Source of the DNA: Paracentrotus lividus
Taxonomy: Eukaryota > Echinodermata > Echinoidea > Camarodonta > Echinidae
Assembly (NCBI GenBank): GCA_940671915.1
Contig: CALNVZ010003435.1
Location: 899,405-963,404 of the forward strand
DNA length: 64,000 bases
Direction: 5' to 3'
Both the position numbers and the translations under genes were made by a program. The notes under the pieces are model-generated. The model was not told the DNA's origin. It saw nothing but the letters and a program-made list of their open reading frames with translations, and ran no database searches. Shown one piece after another: positions 1 through 14,209 of this stretch (its first letter is position 1; each line of letters begins with the position of its first letter).

Positions 1-3000
1 TGCACGGTTTATAATTTCAAGAATTAGTTCATCAATGGGAACATATTTTATCACTTCAGGTGTTACACCATCCTCACCACTGCTTTTGTTTGAAAAAGTC
101 ATGCTAAAAATCATGCATCTGTCAGGATCAAAGTGTCATAACTTTTGAAGTATTAACTCTAACCCTACAAAAGTATACATTTTCTGAAAGGAAATGTCCT
201 GTAGATTTCAGAAATGCCATCCACTACAATGTAGGGTGAAGTAGTAACATATTTTGATTAAAATATTAAATTTTTTGGGCCCTAATTCTTTTTACTGCAG
301 CCCCCAATATTATTTCTCCCTTTCATACAGGTCGTAATTGCTCACCATATTTGAATTGCTCTTGAAATTTCCTTTCAGAAAATATATAGATGTAGGGGGG
401 TTTCTTCATTTAATAAAAAAATTCTTAACCGTAAAAGGGCCCAAATATTTTGGTCAACCTGGGCCAAGGAGGGGGCTGCCCCCTCCTCAAGATCTCGGAC
501 ATGGTGGAGCCAAAGTTTATAAAAAACTTGCATGTAGATGGGCTATCTTATGATGAAGAAGCTCACAAAGTTTCAGGCCCCTATCTCTAGTAATCTTTGA
601 GTTATCTGCATTTATGTAACGTCACTTCACATACAACAGGAACTGTATTGAGTTACTTTATGTACAATACACAGTCAATGGTGAAATTGTCATTTTAACC
701 GCGCGCAGCGCGGCGATTTTCGGAACTGCACATTACCAAATAGCTGGAATTTTATAACTGTGGTGTCAAAAGATGCATGAGACTCTAAGCTATAAAGCCC
801 CAAAAGCTTACAGCACTAAAATAAATATCCAAAAATGTATCATGTTTATGACGTTTCGAATGCACAGGAGGGTGCGAAATCCCATAGACTTTGTGTGTAC
901 CTCTTCCCCCCCCCCTCAACCACCCTCGCCTATTCGAATTCTATCGCGTGCCGTGTCGCGATTTCAAGTGCGAGTACGTTCAAATTCACAGGTCTGATAG
1001 AGCTTGCATTCAGCTTTCAAATAAGACCAATTTCATGGTAATACCCCTCTATTTAGCCGAGATGTCATACATTAACTGAGACGAAATTTGGAAAAGCGTA
1101 ACAAAACCACCCTTTTTGGGTGGCGAGTTCAAAACACATGGCCATATGTGATACGTCTTGTCGAAATGAGAGAGAAGTCGCAGATCAAAGATCCGAGTAA
1201 ATCGACAAACTAATAAAAAAGTCAAAATTTGAGGAAAATTTTTTTTGTGATTTTCTGGTTCTACCATGCTTCATCTTTGCTCTGTAAAAAAATGAGTGAA
1301 AATGGTAACGGAAAGTGGTAAAAAGCAGTTTTTCGGCGAGTGTTTTTTCGGTCATAATTTTTTTTCCGACATACAAGCAACGCCACGCTCATTCCCCTCT
1401 CCCGTTTAGCTCCGCCTTAGCAACGCATGGCTTGTCATGTGATGTGTGATTTCAACTGGATTTTTGTTTCGTTTTTGTGAGCGAATAGCGAACTAAACTC
1501 TCTTTAGCTGCACTCAGAATTTTGCGTGCGATGCCACAAACCTGCTGTGAATAAAGCTGTTCATCCGGGATAGCGGAGCACGCAAACGAATGTCAAATCT
1601 AACAATCGGGTGGGGAGAGGGGGGGGGGGGGGTTATGTGGAAAAGTACTTATTGCTTGACTTAGCTATCTGGATCCAAATGAATGTTAATTTCAGCATTT
1701 TATTTTAAGGGCCGCGATATCTGTTGTCCTGATGGGAATTAAAACCTCCCTATTATCAAATGGTTCCATCAGGGAAACATAGAGCATACAAAAGAGGTGA
1801 CGTGATAATACTTCTGATACAAGTATTTAGGTTAAGTCTTCTGCAGTTTATTTTACAAAGTAACGTGTTTAGAAAGTAGCGTTTTACTAAACACGACGAA
1901 ACAAAATACGATTTACTCTTGAAATAATTCATTTCTAAAAATATTAATATTTTCTTATTACTGGTAACAAGTTTGATCAATAAAAGACGAGATCGAGCAA
2001 ATCATTTACGTTTTTATTTTCATTTCTTAAGCTAACCTAGCCACTCGTAAAACGTGATCAGAGAAATTCTAACATTCATGAGCGCAAATATTATTAAAAC
2101 ATTTTTGGAGGCTTATCTCTATCATATACTTATTCAAGAATATAAACAAAATGCATAAGCCCTGTACAAGAATAATTTAGTCTATAGACCATTATTATGT
2201 TCAATTTCCAACAGAGTTCAGATCAAAATGACTCGCTTTATAATGAGTAAGAGTATACGCGATTGACATTCAAAAGAACGCACGCAAACATCGGAATAAA
2301 ACCCTCCAAAAGGTTTTAAAATAGTTTTGTTTCTAACTAATTTAGCGCCAGGATTGGTAACACTTTTTAAAAGAGCGGACTTTTTCTTAAACAATTAGAA
2401 AGAGCATGACGTTTTATTTATTTGACGAAGATATAAAACAACTAACCAAATTTAGTTTCTTTTTTTGAGAAGATTGAATGTTATTTAGACAACATCGTTG
2501 CTGCGTTTGCCTCGATCATGCGTGACGGACGAGTATATGTTCTCTGTATACCTGAATGCAGCCTCTCATTGGTCAATCGTTTCACCTTGTAACAAGTGGT
2601 TGCTAGGCATTTCGGTGAGTAGAGCGGTGACAAAATGGTCTTATTTTTCTGGCTCGGAGTCAAACGGAAGTCAAACTTCGCAGACGTTTTTCTCTTGATT
2701 TTGATTTCCAAAGAGCACAATTCTCCTCGCGTTCAGAGGCTAATATCTCCACTTCTATACTCTTTACAGTCGGGTTATATATCAAATTCAAGGCAATGAA
2801 TCAGGGATCAATAATATCAAATAAAATGGATTTCAAAAATCGCGAGTAGTCCTCCTTTCGACGTGACGCATCACATATGCTTTTCCCCATCCATCTAAAT
2901 GGCATAGTCGTTGTGGTTTTATCATCACTATGTGCACTTATTATAATGTTGTCTGACTCAAATACTCCTATAGTAGTTGAGATTGTGCATACATTTGTGT

Positions 3001-3071
3001 CAGGGAAATTCTGAACTCAATTAATGACCGGGTTAATACTATTTCTATAAAACGATTAGAGACGTAGGCTA
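1..3071. other. No gene recognised; AT-rich flank upstream of the aquaporin
   Basis: I see no exon with recognisable protein similarity here on either strand. Open frames are short and have no conserved motif. The stretch holds a C run near 907-915, a G run at 1620-1632 and generally AT-rich non-coding sequence. It could include distal regulatory DNA of the aquaporin gene downstream, but nothing in the sequence shows this. Confidence 0.6.
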
Positions 3072-3239
3072 ACTGCACAGATAAATCTTACAAAAGTCTT
3101 GTAAGTTTTGTAAAATAGGAACCGATATAAATTCTAGTTTGTGTGTGAATGTGTACTTTTATATATGGATAGAATGATTTACATCATTCCTATTTTACAA
3201 AACCTTTGCAGGCTCTTGTAAAAAATTTCTCTGTGTGTT
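3072..3239. mobile_element. Short inverted-repeat element (MITE-like)
   Basis: The left part (cacagataaatcttacaaaa, then a block ending in ttttgtaaaatagga) reappears as the reverse complement on the right (tcctattttacaaaa, ending aaatttctctgtg). The arms are imperfect, about 50-60 bases each, around an unrelated centre. There is no coding capacity. This fits a non-autonomous DNA transposon, family unknown. Confidence 0.5.
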
Positions 3240-3793
3240 AAAATCCAGAATATATATATTCTTTTACTAGTTTTAACTATGTATCGATGTGTGATTAAAA
3301 AAAAAAAATAAATAATAAAGTAGAGGCGTGTGCCCCTTGCACCCCGCTTGGATCCGCCACTGAATTCAATGAGTCAATGTTTCCCCTCAAGTTTTGTGAG
3401 ACCTTTTTTCCTCTCCCGCCTCAATCTCAAGTATGTCTCGTCTGCAAGAGTTTATATCTGTTAATCGTACGATAATCCAATCTAGCAGTTACATGCATAT
3501 AATCATTATGTGATGATCATGATGATGTGCGATGATATGAATTCATTGGGGATATATAAAAAAATTGGTAATTCAATCCACTTGAATTCCTTTTGGATAA
3601 ATATATATACCTTGTACACGATGGATATCATTATTACTCTTGAAGCTACCATGATTTTAAAAGGGGAAAGGGGATGACGTTTCACACTTAGTTTCTGATA
3701 AATAATCAACCTTCCTTAATCTTTATTTCTTTTTTTATTAAATATGCTCCCAGGTGATGCTTGATTTGGATGGCGGGTTAGACGAGATTGACG

Positions 3794-3834
<41 letters not shown>

Positions 3835-4384
3835 CCGCAGCAATTTACATGATTAATCTGCTGTTGTTCTTGTTATTTTTAACTTCATTTTCTTATTCAT
3901 TATATCATGTACAATGTAAATTTTTTAATATGATTTGTATTGTGAAATGGAAATAACGAAATGAGATAAATAATTAAATGAACAGAGCATCGTCTCGTGT
4001 GTGTTTTGTTTTGTTTGTTGTTTTGTTTGTTTTTAACTCCTACTAATTGGCTGTACATGTTAAACGAAGATCATTTACAGCTCCGCCTCCTTATTTTTCT
4101 ATTTTGGCACTGCCCATCATCCACCCCCCCCCCCCCCGTATTTCCAGATCCAGGATCCACTGCTGATCTCCGCTTCCCTCTTATGAGCTCCAAGCGACTG
4201 GTTGTGCCCCCTCCTCTTACACTCATATAGGGACTGACAATCACGACTAGAACACATGCAAAAGATTATTTAAAAAATCGGGTTGTAACCTATACAAGGG
4301 GGTAGCGCAAGCCATTACTGTAGTTGTTACTATAGTCATGGTGGCGCCTCGAATCCACAATCTGAGACCGTCCCTGAATCGGCT
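3240..4384. other. Non-coding; contains poly-A and poly-C runs
   Basis: No exon is recognised. A run of about 30 A residues lies near 3800-3830, possibly a retroposed tail. A C run lies near 4123-4137. Fragments such as 'ggatccgccactgaattc' near 3350 look like decayed repeat DNA. Confidence 0.5.
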
Positions 4385-4403
4385 CACGTGAAGCGATATA
4401 AAT
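4385..4403 (+). promoter_or_regulatory. Candidate core promoter of the aquaporin gene (E-box and TATA-like)
   Basis: A palindromic E-box CACGTG (4385-4390) is followed by TATAAAT (4397-4403), about 310 bases upstream of the aquaporin start codon. The position suits a TATA promoter with a 5' UTR of roughly 280 bases if there is no upstream exon. The call rests on two short motifs only and could be chance. Confidence 0.25.
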
Positions 4404-4711
4404 CCGTAGTTCGTAGCTATCGGCGCACAGGTTCACCACTGACTGTACTTTGCCCAATCTGATATGTGGGTCTTGATAGATGCACCATCACCATTTTTGT
4501 CTTGTCTCTGATCGAATCCGCCTGTGGCGGTTTATATCGGCTGATGTTACTATCGGTAATGGTGTACCTCAAAAACTATTTGGTGATTCTTTAGTTTGAA
4601 GGCAGAAAGGGAACACTGTTTGAACAGATGAGACAGCAGATGTGTTTTTAATCAAGATATATCTGTGATTACTTATATTTTTACAATTGTATATTAGAGA
4701 CACGAATTGCG

Positions 4712-5329
4712 ATGGTTTTCAACAGTGTAACGGACGTTCTGGTATCATATCGCGTCCCGAAGACGGCAGACGACACTCGGAAAACACGTTGGGAAAAGGA
4801 TGATTTGGGGTGCGCGGATTTTTGGCGAGGAGTCATCGCAGAATGTCTTGCTCTTGTCCTCTTCATCCCCCTAGCTCCCGGGTCGTCCGTAGCATGGACT
4901 GGGGGTAATACTCCCACAAATACCCTGATTGCTCTAGCGAATGGACTTGCAATCGCAACTTTGATCCAGTGCTTCTCTCACGTCAGCGGTGCTCAGTTTA
5001 ACCCTGCCGTGACCGTCCCGTTGGTCTTATACCGACAGATGAGCTTTGTGAGAGGTTTATTATATGTGGTGGCCCAGTGCATCGGGTCTGCTTGTGGCGC
5101 TGCCATCCTCAGACTCGTAACCCCCGAGGATAAGGTACTGAATGTGGCGATGACCATGATCAACTACGATGAAGGGGTGTCGTTATGGCAAGGCTTCGTG
5201 GTCGAATTCGTCATCACCTTCCATCTCGTGCTTATGGTCTTTGCGACCATTGACCCAAGAAGGAGAGACATACAGGGCTCTGCTGCACTAGCCATCGGAT
5301 TCACGGTAGCAACAGGACTGCTCTATGCC
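4712..5329 (+). CDS. Aquaporin (MIP family), exon 1, residues 1-206
   Basis: First coding exon of a membrane water/solute channel. The ATG at 4712 opens a frame that runs into a consensus donor (GCC|GTGAGT, donor G at 5330) in phase 0. Visible features: a charged N-terminus (about 1-35), then hydrophobic helices 1-5. The first NPA box is at residues 97-99 in the context SGAQFNPAV, and loop D carries RRRD near 183-186. In a family alignment from memory, the aromatic/arginine filter position in helix 2 (Phe56 of human AQP1) is Asn77 and the helix 5 position (His180) is Leu203. Those changes are unusual for a water-selective channel. Exons 2 and 3 complete the six-helix fold. It resembles classical AQP1/AQP4-type channels more than aquaglyceroporins, but the subfamily is not settled. 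Confidence 0.93.
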
Positions 5330-5383
5330 GTGAGTATTAGGAAATTGTGACAGGATTGGCCTACGTATTTGAAGCCAACAACA

Positions 5384-5737
5384 GGGAGATTTAGAATCAT
5401 GTTGATGTGAACACGAACAAGGTTCTAGATTTAAAGAATGTAAGCTTTTGATAAATGATTATAATAATAATGATGGTGCCTTATTCAGGCGTAACGCTCA
5501 TAGCTCTCCTAGCTTCTGGGTCCAGTTTACAGGCGGAATTGAGAAATCCGAAACGATGTATTTGACGTTCTCAATTCAGCCTGTAAACTGGACCCAGAAG
5601 CTAGGAGAGCTAATATAGCGTCACGCCTGAAGAAGGAACCATTATTATTATTATAATTATTTATCAAAAGCTTACATTCTCTAAATCTAGAACAGAATCC
5701 AGAACAGAATCGACATGATTCTAAAAATCCCTAATGT
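5384..5737. mobile_element. 354-bp palindromic element (hairpin MITE) just inside intron 1
   Basis: The arms are near-perfect reverse complements. On the left, tctagatttaaagaatgtaa, a TAATAATAATGATGG block and a stretch ending ctgggtccagtttacaggc; on the right the same blocks in reverse order and complement. Only a short centre (around 5533-5570) is unpaired. The outer arms (tagaatcatgt...acatgattcta) extend the pairing. It begins about 55 bases after the exon 1 donor, so a very stable RNA hairpin would form early in the intron. Confidence 0.8.
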
Positions 5738-7344
5738 AAATTCTTCATAACTTAAGTACCCCATTCATGCCATTGACCCGTTTGCATATGTTTCTATTGC
5801 TTTTGCAAGGTTTTACTCCTACATTTCACGTTTAAATACTTTTCAGATCAATCCATTACTCACCTATTGTTTCCAAATGACAAAATAAACAGCTACAATA
5901 ATTTATAACTAAAAATATCACCCCCCCTCCAAAAAAAAAAGCATGAGCATAATTTAGTAAAAGCAATTATTTGCGTGTGTATGCGTAGAAGGTCCATGCC
6001 ATAGGAAATTGTAATATCGAAATTATAATGGCCCTTTCATGACTGGTTGGCAGTGGCGTCGGAAAGCTCTGAGGAGACAAAAATTGTAGGGGCCCTCCAA
6101 TATTTTGTCTCCTCATACGGTATAAACTCATAAAGGGTAAAATTGGTAGATCATACAAATAATCTACATTATTCATTACCCGAATGGGCGGTAAATGAAA
6201 ACGAAAGTGGTATGATCCATGTACAATGTATATTGCCCGCAAATCAATGGATAATAAAATCTTGTGTCCCCAAAATAAATAGATAGAATAAATAAACAAA
6301 TAGACATTTTGAAATAAAATTTCAAAACAGGAAAAATAAAGGAATGATCATGATGATGAGACGAGAAATATCGTTGTTATGATTCTCCATATGACAGGAA
6401 ATGGTTTCTTGATTTTATTGTTGTTTCACTGCCATTAGCAGCATGCCAGTCACGAGTAGGAACCGGCGTGAAGTTTTAGAGCTGATAGCTTCAGTTGGAA
6501 TTAAAAGGAACCAACTATCTCGTTTTATTAAAAGCAGAATAATTATCCTGAGTGGATGTCTGACGAAAATCCGTCAAAATTATATAAAAAGTTATGAACT
6601 GCCAAAGTTTGAATTTTGTGACGTACGTACGAGCTGCTTTCCTATTGGTATGGTGTATTTCATATACAGTATGTTTTCATGTTTTCTGATGAAAGAATAA
6701 TATTTCATGGAGATGTGTGTGTAAAAATCTGTGTCTAATGGTTTCCGAATGCAAAGGTTGAATGGTATGCCGAAGAAAAATGAATTGTAAAGATAAATTA
6801 ATACATGTGAACAGAAGCTCGCAATTGACGTCAACAAATATGAAACTCTACCATGGAAAATTTTCTTATCATTTCATTTATTTATTTATTTATTTTCTAT
6901 TTATTATTATTATTTTTTAGGTGGAAGTCCATATCGTGATCACGTAGGACTTTAAAGGTCCCCTAGATGCTCACTACAAGAATTCCGTTCTTTTCTACGG
7001 CAAATAAGTCGTCACAAAATGATTCTTTCTGTGTTCTTTAGTATGATCAATAACCCTACCTTCGTATCAAAAACAACTACCAACCCCCCCCCCCCGAAAA
7101 TAGGTTAGGTTTAGGAGTAGACTTAGGGGGGGGGGTGTATATTTAGTGGGGTATTTGACCGTGGGTAATTGTCCCCTACCTTTCCAACGCTTTCTTCAAT
7201 ACCAAGTGTGTTTTGATTGACGAGTTTATATGCCGTCATAAATCCATTTTAAAAGTAAGATAACATGAATGTGTACGATAGCTGGTGCACTTGATTTCAT
7301 TAAACGTTGTTTAAGACCTTGCCTTTCTAACGAACACCCCCCCC

Positions 7345-7441
7345 CAAAAAAAAACAAAAACAAAAAAAAACAACAACAACAAAAAAAAAAAAACAAAACA
7401 AAACAAAAAACAAAACAAAACAGAACAAAAAAAAAAAAAAC
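7345..7441. repeat. A-rich low-complexity tract
   Basis: About 100 bases of A with interspersed C (aacaaaac-type), preceded by a C run at 7337-7345. Apparent reading frames across it are lysine/asparagine or phenylalanine homopolymers and are not genes. Confidence 0.85.
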
Positions 7442-9257
7442 ATTAAAAAACATTGCCCGCCGCCCCGACAAGAAGACTGTATTCCACCACGGGGCCCCAA
7501 CCCATTGAAACGAGTGTTAATTCTACAAACACGTGTCCCTATGGGTTTTTCAAGAACTTAGACTTATGACGGTTTACGACCCCATATTGTTTATGTATAG
7601 TTGTATTGTGTAAAGAACATATATTATATATCTGTGAATTCACGAACAAAACAAAACTCCATGCATATTTCAAAAACTAAAGTTGTCCTTGACAAGTTTT
7701 CTAGAAGGCTTACCCGACATAGCGTCAAAAGCAATGCAATCTGGATTCAGGATGGATTAAACATCCCTGTATTTTAATCGTTATCATTCAATATTAATGT
7801 CTTTCTTTTTCATTTATCAAAAAAAATCTAACCACTCAGAATGCGTTTCCCTCCTCCTCTTCCTCGCTAAGGAAGAAGAGGAACGGTCATCAATGACAAC
7901 GAGCAATTTATCGAGAAGATAACACTCGAAGTCCGCTTCGCGCTAGAGGGAAACGCTACGACTCTTCATCGTGGTTAGGTGGGGGACACTAGTGTGTCGT
8001 AAGAGAACGATACATACTATAGAAATGATCCCTAAAAAGTATGATCTTGAAAAATACTTGGTGAGAATGCGGTATATATAGGAAAATATACTCACTGTAA
8101 GCATGGTTTAGAAATTTTACAAACAACGACCGTTACCCCTTTAAATTTCAAAAATACATTTTCATTTGACCCGGAATTCACTTTTAAACTACAATTATTA
8201 TGTAGGTCTGTAATATTTAAATACATATTTTCATATGCGTGATGGTGTTTTTGTCAAAATAGGGGTGACATGAAAAAGTAGTATATGCGTAGAGACGGTG
8301 CGACGAGCTGCTCTATCATACTGATGAATATTCATTGTATCTAATTATAATAGTCTGCGAATTCAGACTGAAATGTAAGAATAGACATTAATATCGAAGA
8401 GATGTTCAGGGAGACTAAAATGTATGTGATACAGTATGCGGCGACTTTTATTCTTAGAAATAAATTATTATGTTTTGATTGTGAGAAAATAGGTGTTGCT
8501 TTATCTTGTTTGTTTATTTTCATTACTAGTTTTATTTCATCTTGTTAATGGGGATCAAATACAAGTAGATTCCTACCACAACTAAAAGCAAAAATGGAAA
8601 ACTGACATGCATAGCTAGATTAAAGATCGTGTGCAAAGATACCTAAAGCTATCGACCACAACCGGTGAAAGGTTGTTGAAGATTTAACCAATCACAGTTA
8701 GCTCTGATGTAACGGGGACCGGATGGGTGTCCTCAAGTCAAGCACACATTATTTTGTTTGCACACGTACACAATGGGTGTGAACACACACTATAGGATAA
8801 TGTGTGTGTGTGTGTTGCAAGACTACAACACAATACTATCACGTGAGGGATTATATAGTCTGCAGAAACAGACGTTATTTTGACATTCAAACAAAGTACA
8901 ATTTGCACCATGGCTTTTAATTATAAACAAAATTGTAATCTCGATCGAGGACGTGAGGACCAGTGTTACATTTGCCAAGTTTTGAAAATCGAATATGATA
9001 GCGAATGTAGATTACGTAACCAATAATAATTGTTAATCATAAAATATCCGGTACAGTGGGAAAGTGAAAGTTCTAGTTTTTTTAATTGTTATTTAATAAA
9101 TGGTTGTACAAAGTATTTCAAAATGGATGTACCGGTAGTTTTATTGAAATGAAACTATAGGAATTGAATTGAGATTGAGGATATTAGTTCGACATCTTAT
9201 TAAATCGTATGTTTTATGAGACATAAAATTAATTGTTGGTGTTCATTCGTGTGCCTT

Positions 9258-9316
9258 TTTTTTTTCTTTTTTTTTTTTCGTTTTTTGTTGTTGTTTTTGT
9301 TGTTGTTTTAGTTTTT
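9258..9316. repeat. T-rich (TTG)n low-complexity tract
   Basis: Runs of T followed by gttgttgtttttgttgttg. Simple sequence with no coding meaning. Confidence 0.8.
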
Positions 9317-11159
9317 TAATCTGTGTGTTAGTATTGTAACAAGCCGTCGTGTGAATCCAATTGGAACGGACGTTCATTTCATTCTTGTCCTTCAGATAAG
9401 GGTCTGCTGTAACCATAGCAACGATGACGTCATCCGCTGAACTGATTGCCTGTATGCATGTAGCCCTAAGATCATGAACATGTATGAATAGCTATAAATA
9501 GCTTGGGTCAACGAAGGCCCTACTTCTTTTTTTGGTTTCCTGATTTTCGGTTTGAACCACCTTTCCAATTTCGATTCATTTGAGGAATCATGCTCCACTA
9601 AAGTGACATTGACGGGGTTTTAGTTTGAAGAAAATTTTTTAAAATGGGTGATAGAGAAGAATAATCGAGATCAACTATATTCTACATATATTGAACAATA
9701 TTATCGACTTGTATCTCTGTTTACAGTTTTCAACTACTGTGAAGACTAATTTATTCCCAATTCCGAATTTCAATCGTGATCACACACACAAAAAAATATA
9801 TGTAATTCGAGACTATTGTTACATTATTCAAAACTTTAAAATCTCTTTAATCTTTTCGAGCATTTTATTTAAGACACTAAAGACAGGGTTCCCACACACG
9901 ATTCGATCACCAAATTGTCAATAAAAATTCCCAATAGAACATTCCGAGGAGGTCATAAACATACATGTATATCATTTGTACATGTATATAGTTACTTGAG
10001 ACTGTTCAATTACAATGCGTTTGCTATCTTCGGGCATTCAAAAATGGATTTACGCTCGATTCGGCTATGTTTGTTGTTACTTGAAAAGTGCTAAAGTGGA
10101 CATCAAACCATCCAAACAAAAGTCAGATTATTTAAATGTTTGTTGTTTTCGGGCATTTTAACTCTGGCTGATTTATGCGTACTTCGATCACTTCACTTAC
10201 TCACTTGAAATTGCTAAATAATGTGACAGGTCAACTATTTTCCTTTTACGGAGGTGACGATTTTGTTGACTAAAATGGTAATTTTTGCCCGCCTTTGTCT
10301 TTGTTGACTTCTGAAATATAGAGGTATTTGACTTTGAGAAGGATGGGTAGTCTTGAACGCTCAGACTCCAAGTTTACTCAAGATCATTGTGGGGTTGTTG
10401 TTAATTCCGCTTGAAAGTTGTGTTGTTTGAAAAGAAAGAGGCATGTTGGTGGAAATGGATCACAGATATAGAATGACAACTTGACACAAATCTCTCATCA
10501 AATTATTATCACGATTAATACACGCAATTTGATGAAATAAATATGCCTACAAGATTTTGATATGACCGGAATTCTTGTTTGTTTTAAACATGTGGATTTT
10601 ATTTAAGTATCCGAAATCTCATAACAAGCCGTGTAAAACAACTACAAGAAGAATAACAACAAAAGCAATAACACCATTAACAATAACAACATCAATCCAA
10701 ACCACTGTCTGTGTCAGCAACTACGCTGTTTCATACAATATAATACGATGAATCATGAAGTCTCACATTTCAGACTCAGTTTTACATGTCTTATTCAATT
10801 GCCAAAGGGTTTTGTTCGGTGCCCTGCAGAGTGTTTTCCTCTTCTTTTCGCATCTCTCATGCTTGAAATATAAATAGATGCGACGTACTTCATTACCACA
10901 CAAGACATCTAATCATGCAGTTTCTGGAGCGACCTCATATACAGTTAACGTGTCGTATATAAAGTGCAACTCCTTGCACAAGAGCGTACAAGATGATGCG
11001 AGCAAAGAGCATCTCTATGTGTCAAATAAAATCAGCGAGGTTTCATATAGGAGTCTCACCCGAAAATCACATTTTAGAAGTAAAGATAACAATATTCGTG
11101 AAATTAATTTCGTGAAAGTATTACTAATTTTGGTTATAAACCCCTTTTTAATTTAATGT

Positions 11160-11260
11160 TTTACTCCACGAGGTATTGATCGAGAGGTAACGCTAATTTT
11201 CAGCTCTCTGCGTTCGCAGATCGGACCCAGATTCGAATCCCAGTCACGTCTTTTGGATGG
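11160..11260 (+). repeat. Degenerate tRNA-like (SINE head) sequence
   Basis: A box-B-like string gattcgaatccc near 11231 and a loose box-A-like segment about 55 bases upstream suggest a decayed tRNA-derived repeat. The acceptor and anticodon stems do not pair well, so this is not a functional tRNA call. Confidence 0.3.
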
Positions 11261-11609
11261 TAGCGTTATAGCCCAATCAACCAACCTCTATTCTAATACT
11301 TCTAATGTCACATTGAATTATATTGACAGGTGTGAATGGTAAGAAGCCACAAATTTATTATGCCAAAATATATTTGACTCATTCCTAAGAAATGAAAAGT
11401 CGATATTATCAAAAAGTAGAGCTTAACTCCCTACAGCGTTCGTATGTAATGATCAATTTTCATAACTTTGTGTCCGTTCGTTTGTTTGTTGTTTGTTTGA
11501 ATCTTTGAATTAAAAAAGTTTAACTGCATTCACACTGTAAAAAATAAATTTAATGATTGTTTCGTATTCGGAATTATTATTTTTAATGTATTTAAACGCA
11601 CCTGAATAT

Positions 11610-11770
11610 CTCTCTCTCTCTCTTTCTCCATCTCTCTCTCTTTCTCCATCTCTCTCTCTTTCTCCATCTCTCTCTTTTTCTTCATCTCTCTCTTTTTCTC
11701 CATCTCTCTCTCTTTCTCCATCTCTCTCTCTTTCTCCATCTCTCTCTCTCTCTCTTTCTCTCTTTCTCCA

Positions 11771-11827
<57 letters not shown>

Positions 11828-11836
11828 TTCTCTCTA
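11610..11836. repeat. (TC)n microsatellite with a tctctctttctcca minisatellite phase
   Basis: Polypyrimidine array. The first part repeats a unit of roughly 16-18 bases (tctctctctctttctcca) about eight times; the second part is nearly pure TC. Frames through it encode only Ser/Leu or Arg/Glu/Met/Lys repeats. It is a purine/pyrimidine mirror tract able to form H-DNA. Confidence 0.9.
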
Positions 11837-13074
11837 CACCTCCCTCCTCTATACCGGTATATCTATCTGGTTGAATGTGCTGTCATATTGATTTGATATT
11901 TTGCAAGCTCTATAGAAACCGGAAAAGCCGCCTGAACGATGTGAACGTTTAAAGGTTTTCGTTGAAACATAATCACTTTGGCTCATTTAGCATTAAATAA
12001 TAGGCCTAATCGATAGAGGCGCAGACGCAGAAGTAAAAACAAACTAAAAATGTATTTACTCAATGTTCAAAATTTGCTTGGTTCTCTATCTATCTCTCTC
12101 CCTCCTCTGCGCCTTTTCTTGCTCTCTGTCTTTCTCCCACTTTCTCCCTCTCTTTTGTTACCTCTTCTTTCCTCCTTTCCTCATAGCTATACACTCAACC
12201 ATGTCAACACTCTCTCCTCTCTCAAAGTCGCTCTGAAGAAGTGTCCATTCAGGGACCATCTAAAAATATTTCAATAACACGAGATTGTTCCCGATTTTCG
12301 TGGGGTTCGTAAATATCGAGGGGCATCGCCAGGATATTTTGAAAATGGATCGAAATGTGGAGCCAAGTTAGCTGCATTATTCGTACATAAATCTGCTTGA
12401 CATGAATGTAAAAACTATCATTATGACCTCGCCTATGTCTGGCTTCCCGTAAACAAATTTTCGAATCGTGATCTTATATATTTTATAACCAGATACAATA
12501 TATAGATATTTATTTTCTCTTCAATGCTGAGATACAGGATTGAAAAACATGTATATTGTGCCTGTAGATTTATTTTTAATATTCACACAACGCAAGACTG
12601 CTTTTAAAATATGATTTTTAAAGATTACGAGAGAAAATCTATTTTCCACTATAAATCAATGTGCCATGTAAATGGTTAAAGGAGAATTCCACCCTGAGTA
12701 AGAAATTTCTTATGCTGATATATATTTGCATTGTTCTCTTATTGTGATCTGCCAGATTTTAATCAAATAATTTAATCATGAAATAAATTGAAACAATATT
12801 TTAAAAATATTTTATCTCATGGGAGCTGCCATTTTGTTGAGAATATGACGTACAGCAACAACTACTAAGTGACGTACCACATACTAACAATAATTTTTAT
12901 AGACCATATTGCAAATATATTTAAACTTATGGGTATTCACACCCAATTCAATAACGACAAACTAGACATACACCTCCTACAAGAGACATTACATATTCCA
13001 ATGGTCAAAATGTAGTCTGCACACGCTATGTCAGGCAAGGCCATGAATATATGTATTTCTACTCAAGCTACATA

Positions 13075-13077
<3 letters not shown>

Positions 13078-13138
<61 letters not shown>
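13078..13138. repeat. (TA)n microsatellite
   Basis: About 30 uninterrupted TA dinucleotides. Confidence 0.95.
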
Positions 13139-13139
<1 letters not shown>

Positions 13140-14209
13140 CTCAAATGTGTATGTTTGTCTTTATATTGCGATTATCAAAATTCATTCCTATTTTTTCGAA
13201 CCTCGAAAAATATACCGTACGGTGCCCACCGCTGACCGTTAGCGCAGAGAATAATGCACGCTGATGCGCCGTGTGTATATTGCTGTGTGTGGTCCGTGTT
13301 GCACGCGCTGTAATATCAACGATGTTAATGGAGAGCTGGTCAAGATTGGTAGTCAGATTTTTGTTTCGTATTGCTGATCTAGGCAACCTATGACAGTAAG
13401 ATTGAATAGACAGTATAGGTTGATCATATTCTAAAGTTATGCCAAGTTGCATTAGTTTTCGCAATTTGTGAAAAAGGATGACACTACCTTTAAATTCGCA
13501 CTTTCATGAGGCAAAAGGTCACAATATCCACTGACCTGACTTCAATTTTTTATTCAAATAAACCTACCACTTACAAGTTCTGAAATGAAACATATACAAA
13601 TAAAATGGGATATTCTGCAATGGATTTTGGACCCAAAGATAAACAAAATATTATCGTATAAAATGAGAAAAAAATTTATATTACTGTCTTGTAGGTTCCA
13701 ATCACAAGTCGTTCATAATTAAAAAATCATAATCATAAAAAAATTATGACAAACTAAGTATTATATCATTACGCTTAAAATATTTCAATTATTCGAATTT
13801 ATTTGATAGGTTAGCCATATTTTTTTATTTTTTTTTTTATGGCGTAATAATTCATAAATTGGGGAATATTTGAACATAGCCAAAATTAATGAGATTCAGT
13901 GAAATATAAACTACAATACAATAAAATCCTATAATACCTAAATATTATGTACATTTTGACAACATTACTTCTGCTTAATATTTTCCTTGTACATACTTTG
14001 ATTCATCATTGATTCATCATTGAGGAATCGTGGTACAACATAAACAATTGAGTTGGCCACAATGACGATTCAATAATCATAAAAGACCTCTGCCCTTTTT
14101 ACGGGAGAAAATGCAAGTTCAGATTACAATGTTTGAACTTCATTACTGTGTGTTAGAGCAGTGGTGTATTCTCTGCCTAGAAATTCGGCATTTTGAGGGG
14201 CGGGTTAAC

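Noticed and set aside
11530-11891. Open frame of Leu/Ser repeats and its Glu/Met/Arg shadow
   Set aside because: Produced by the (TC)n array; no unique sequence.
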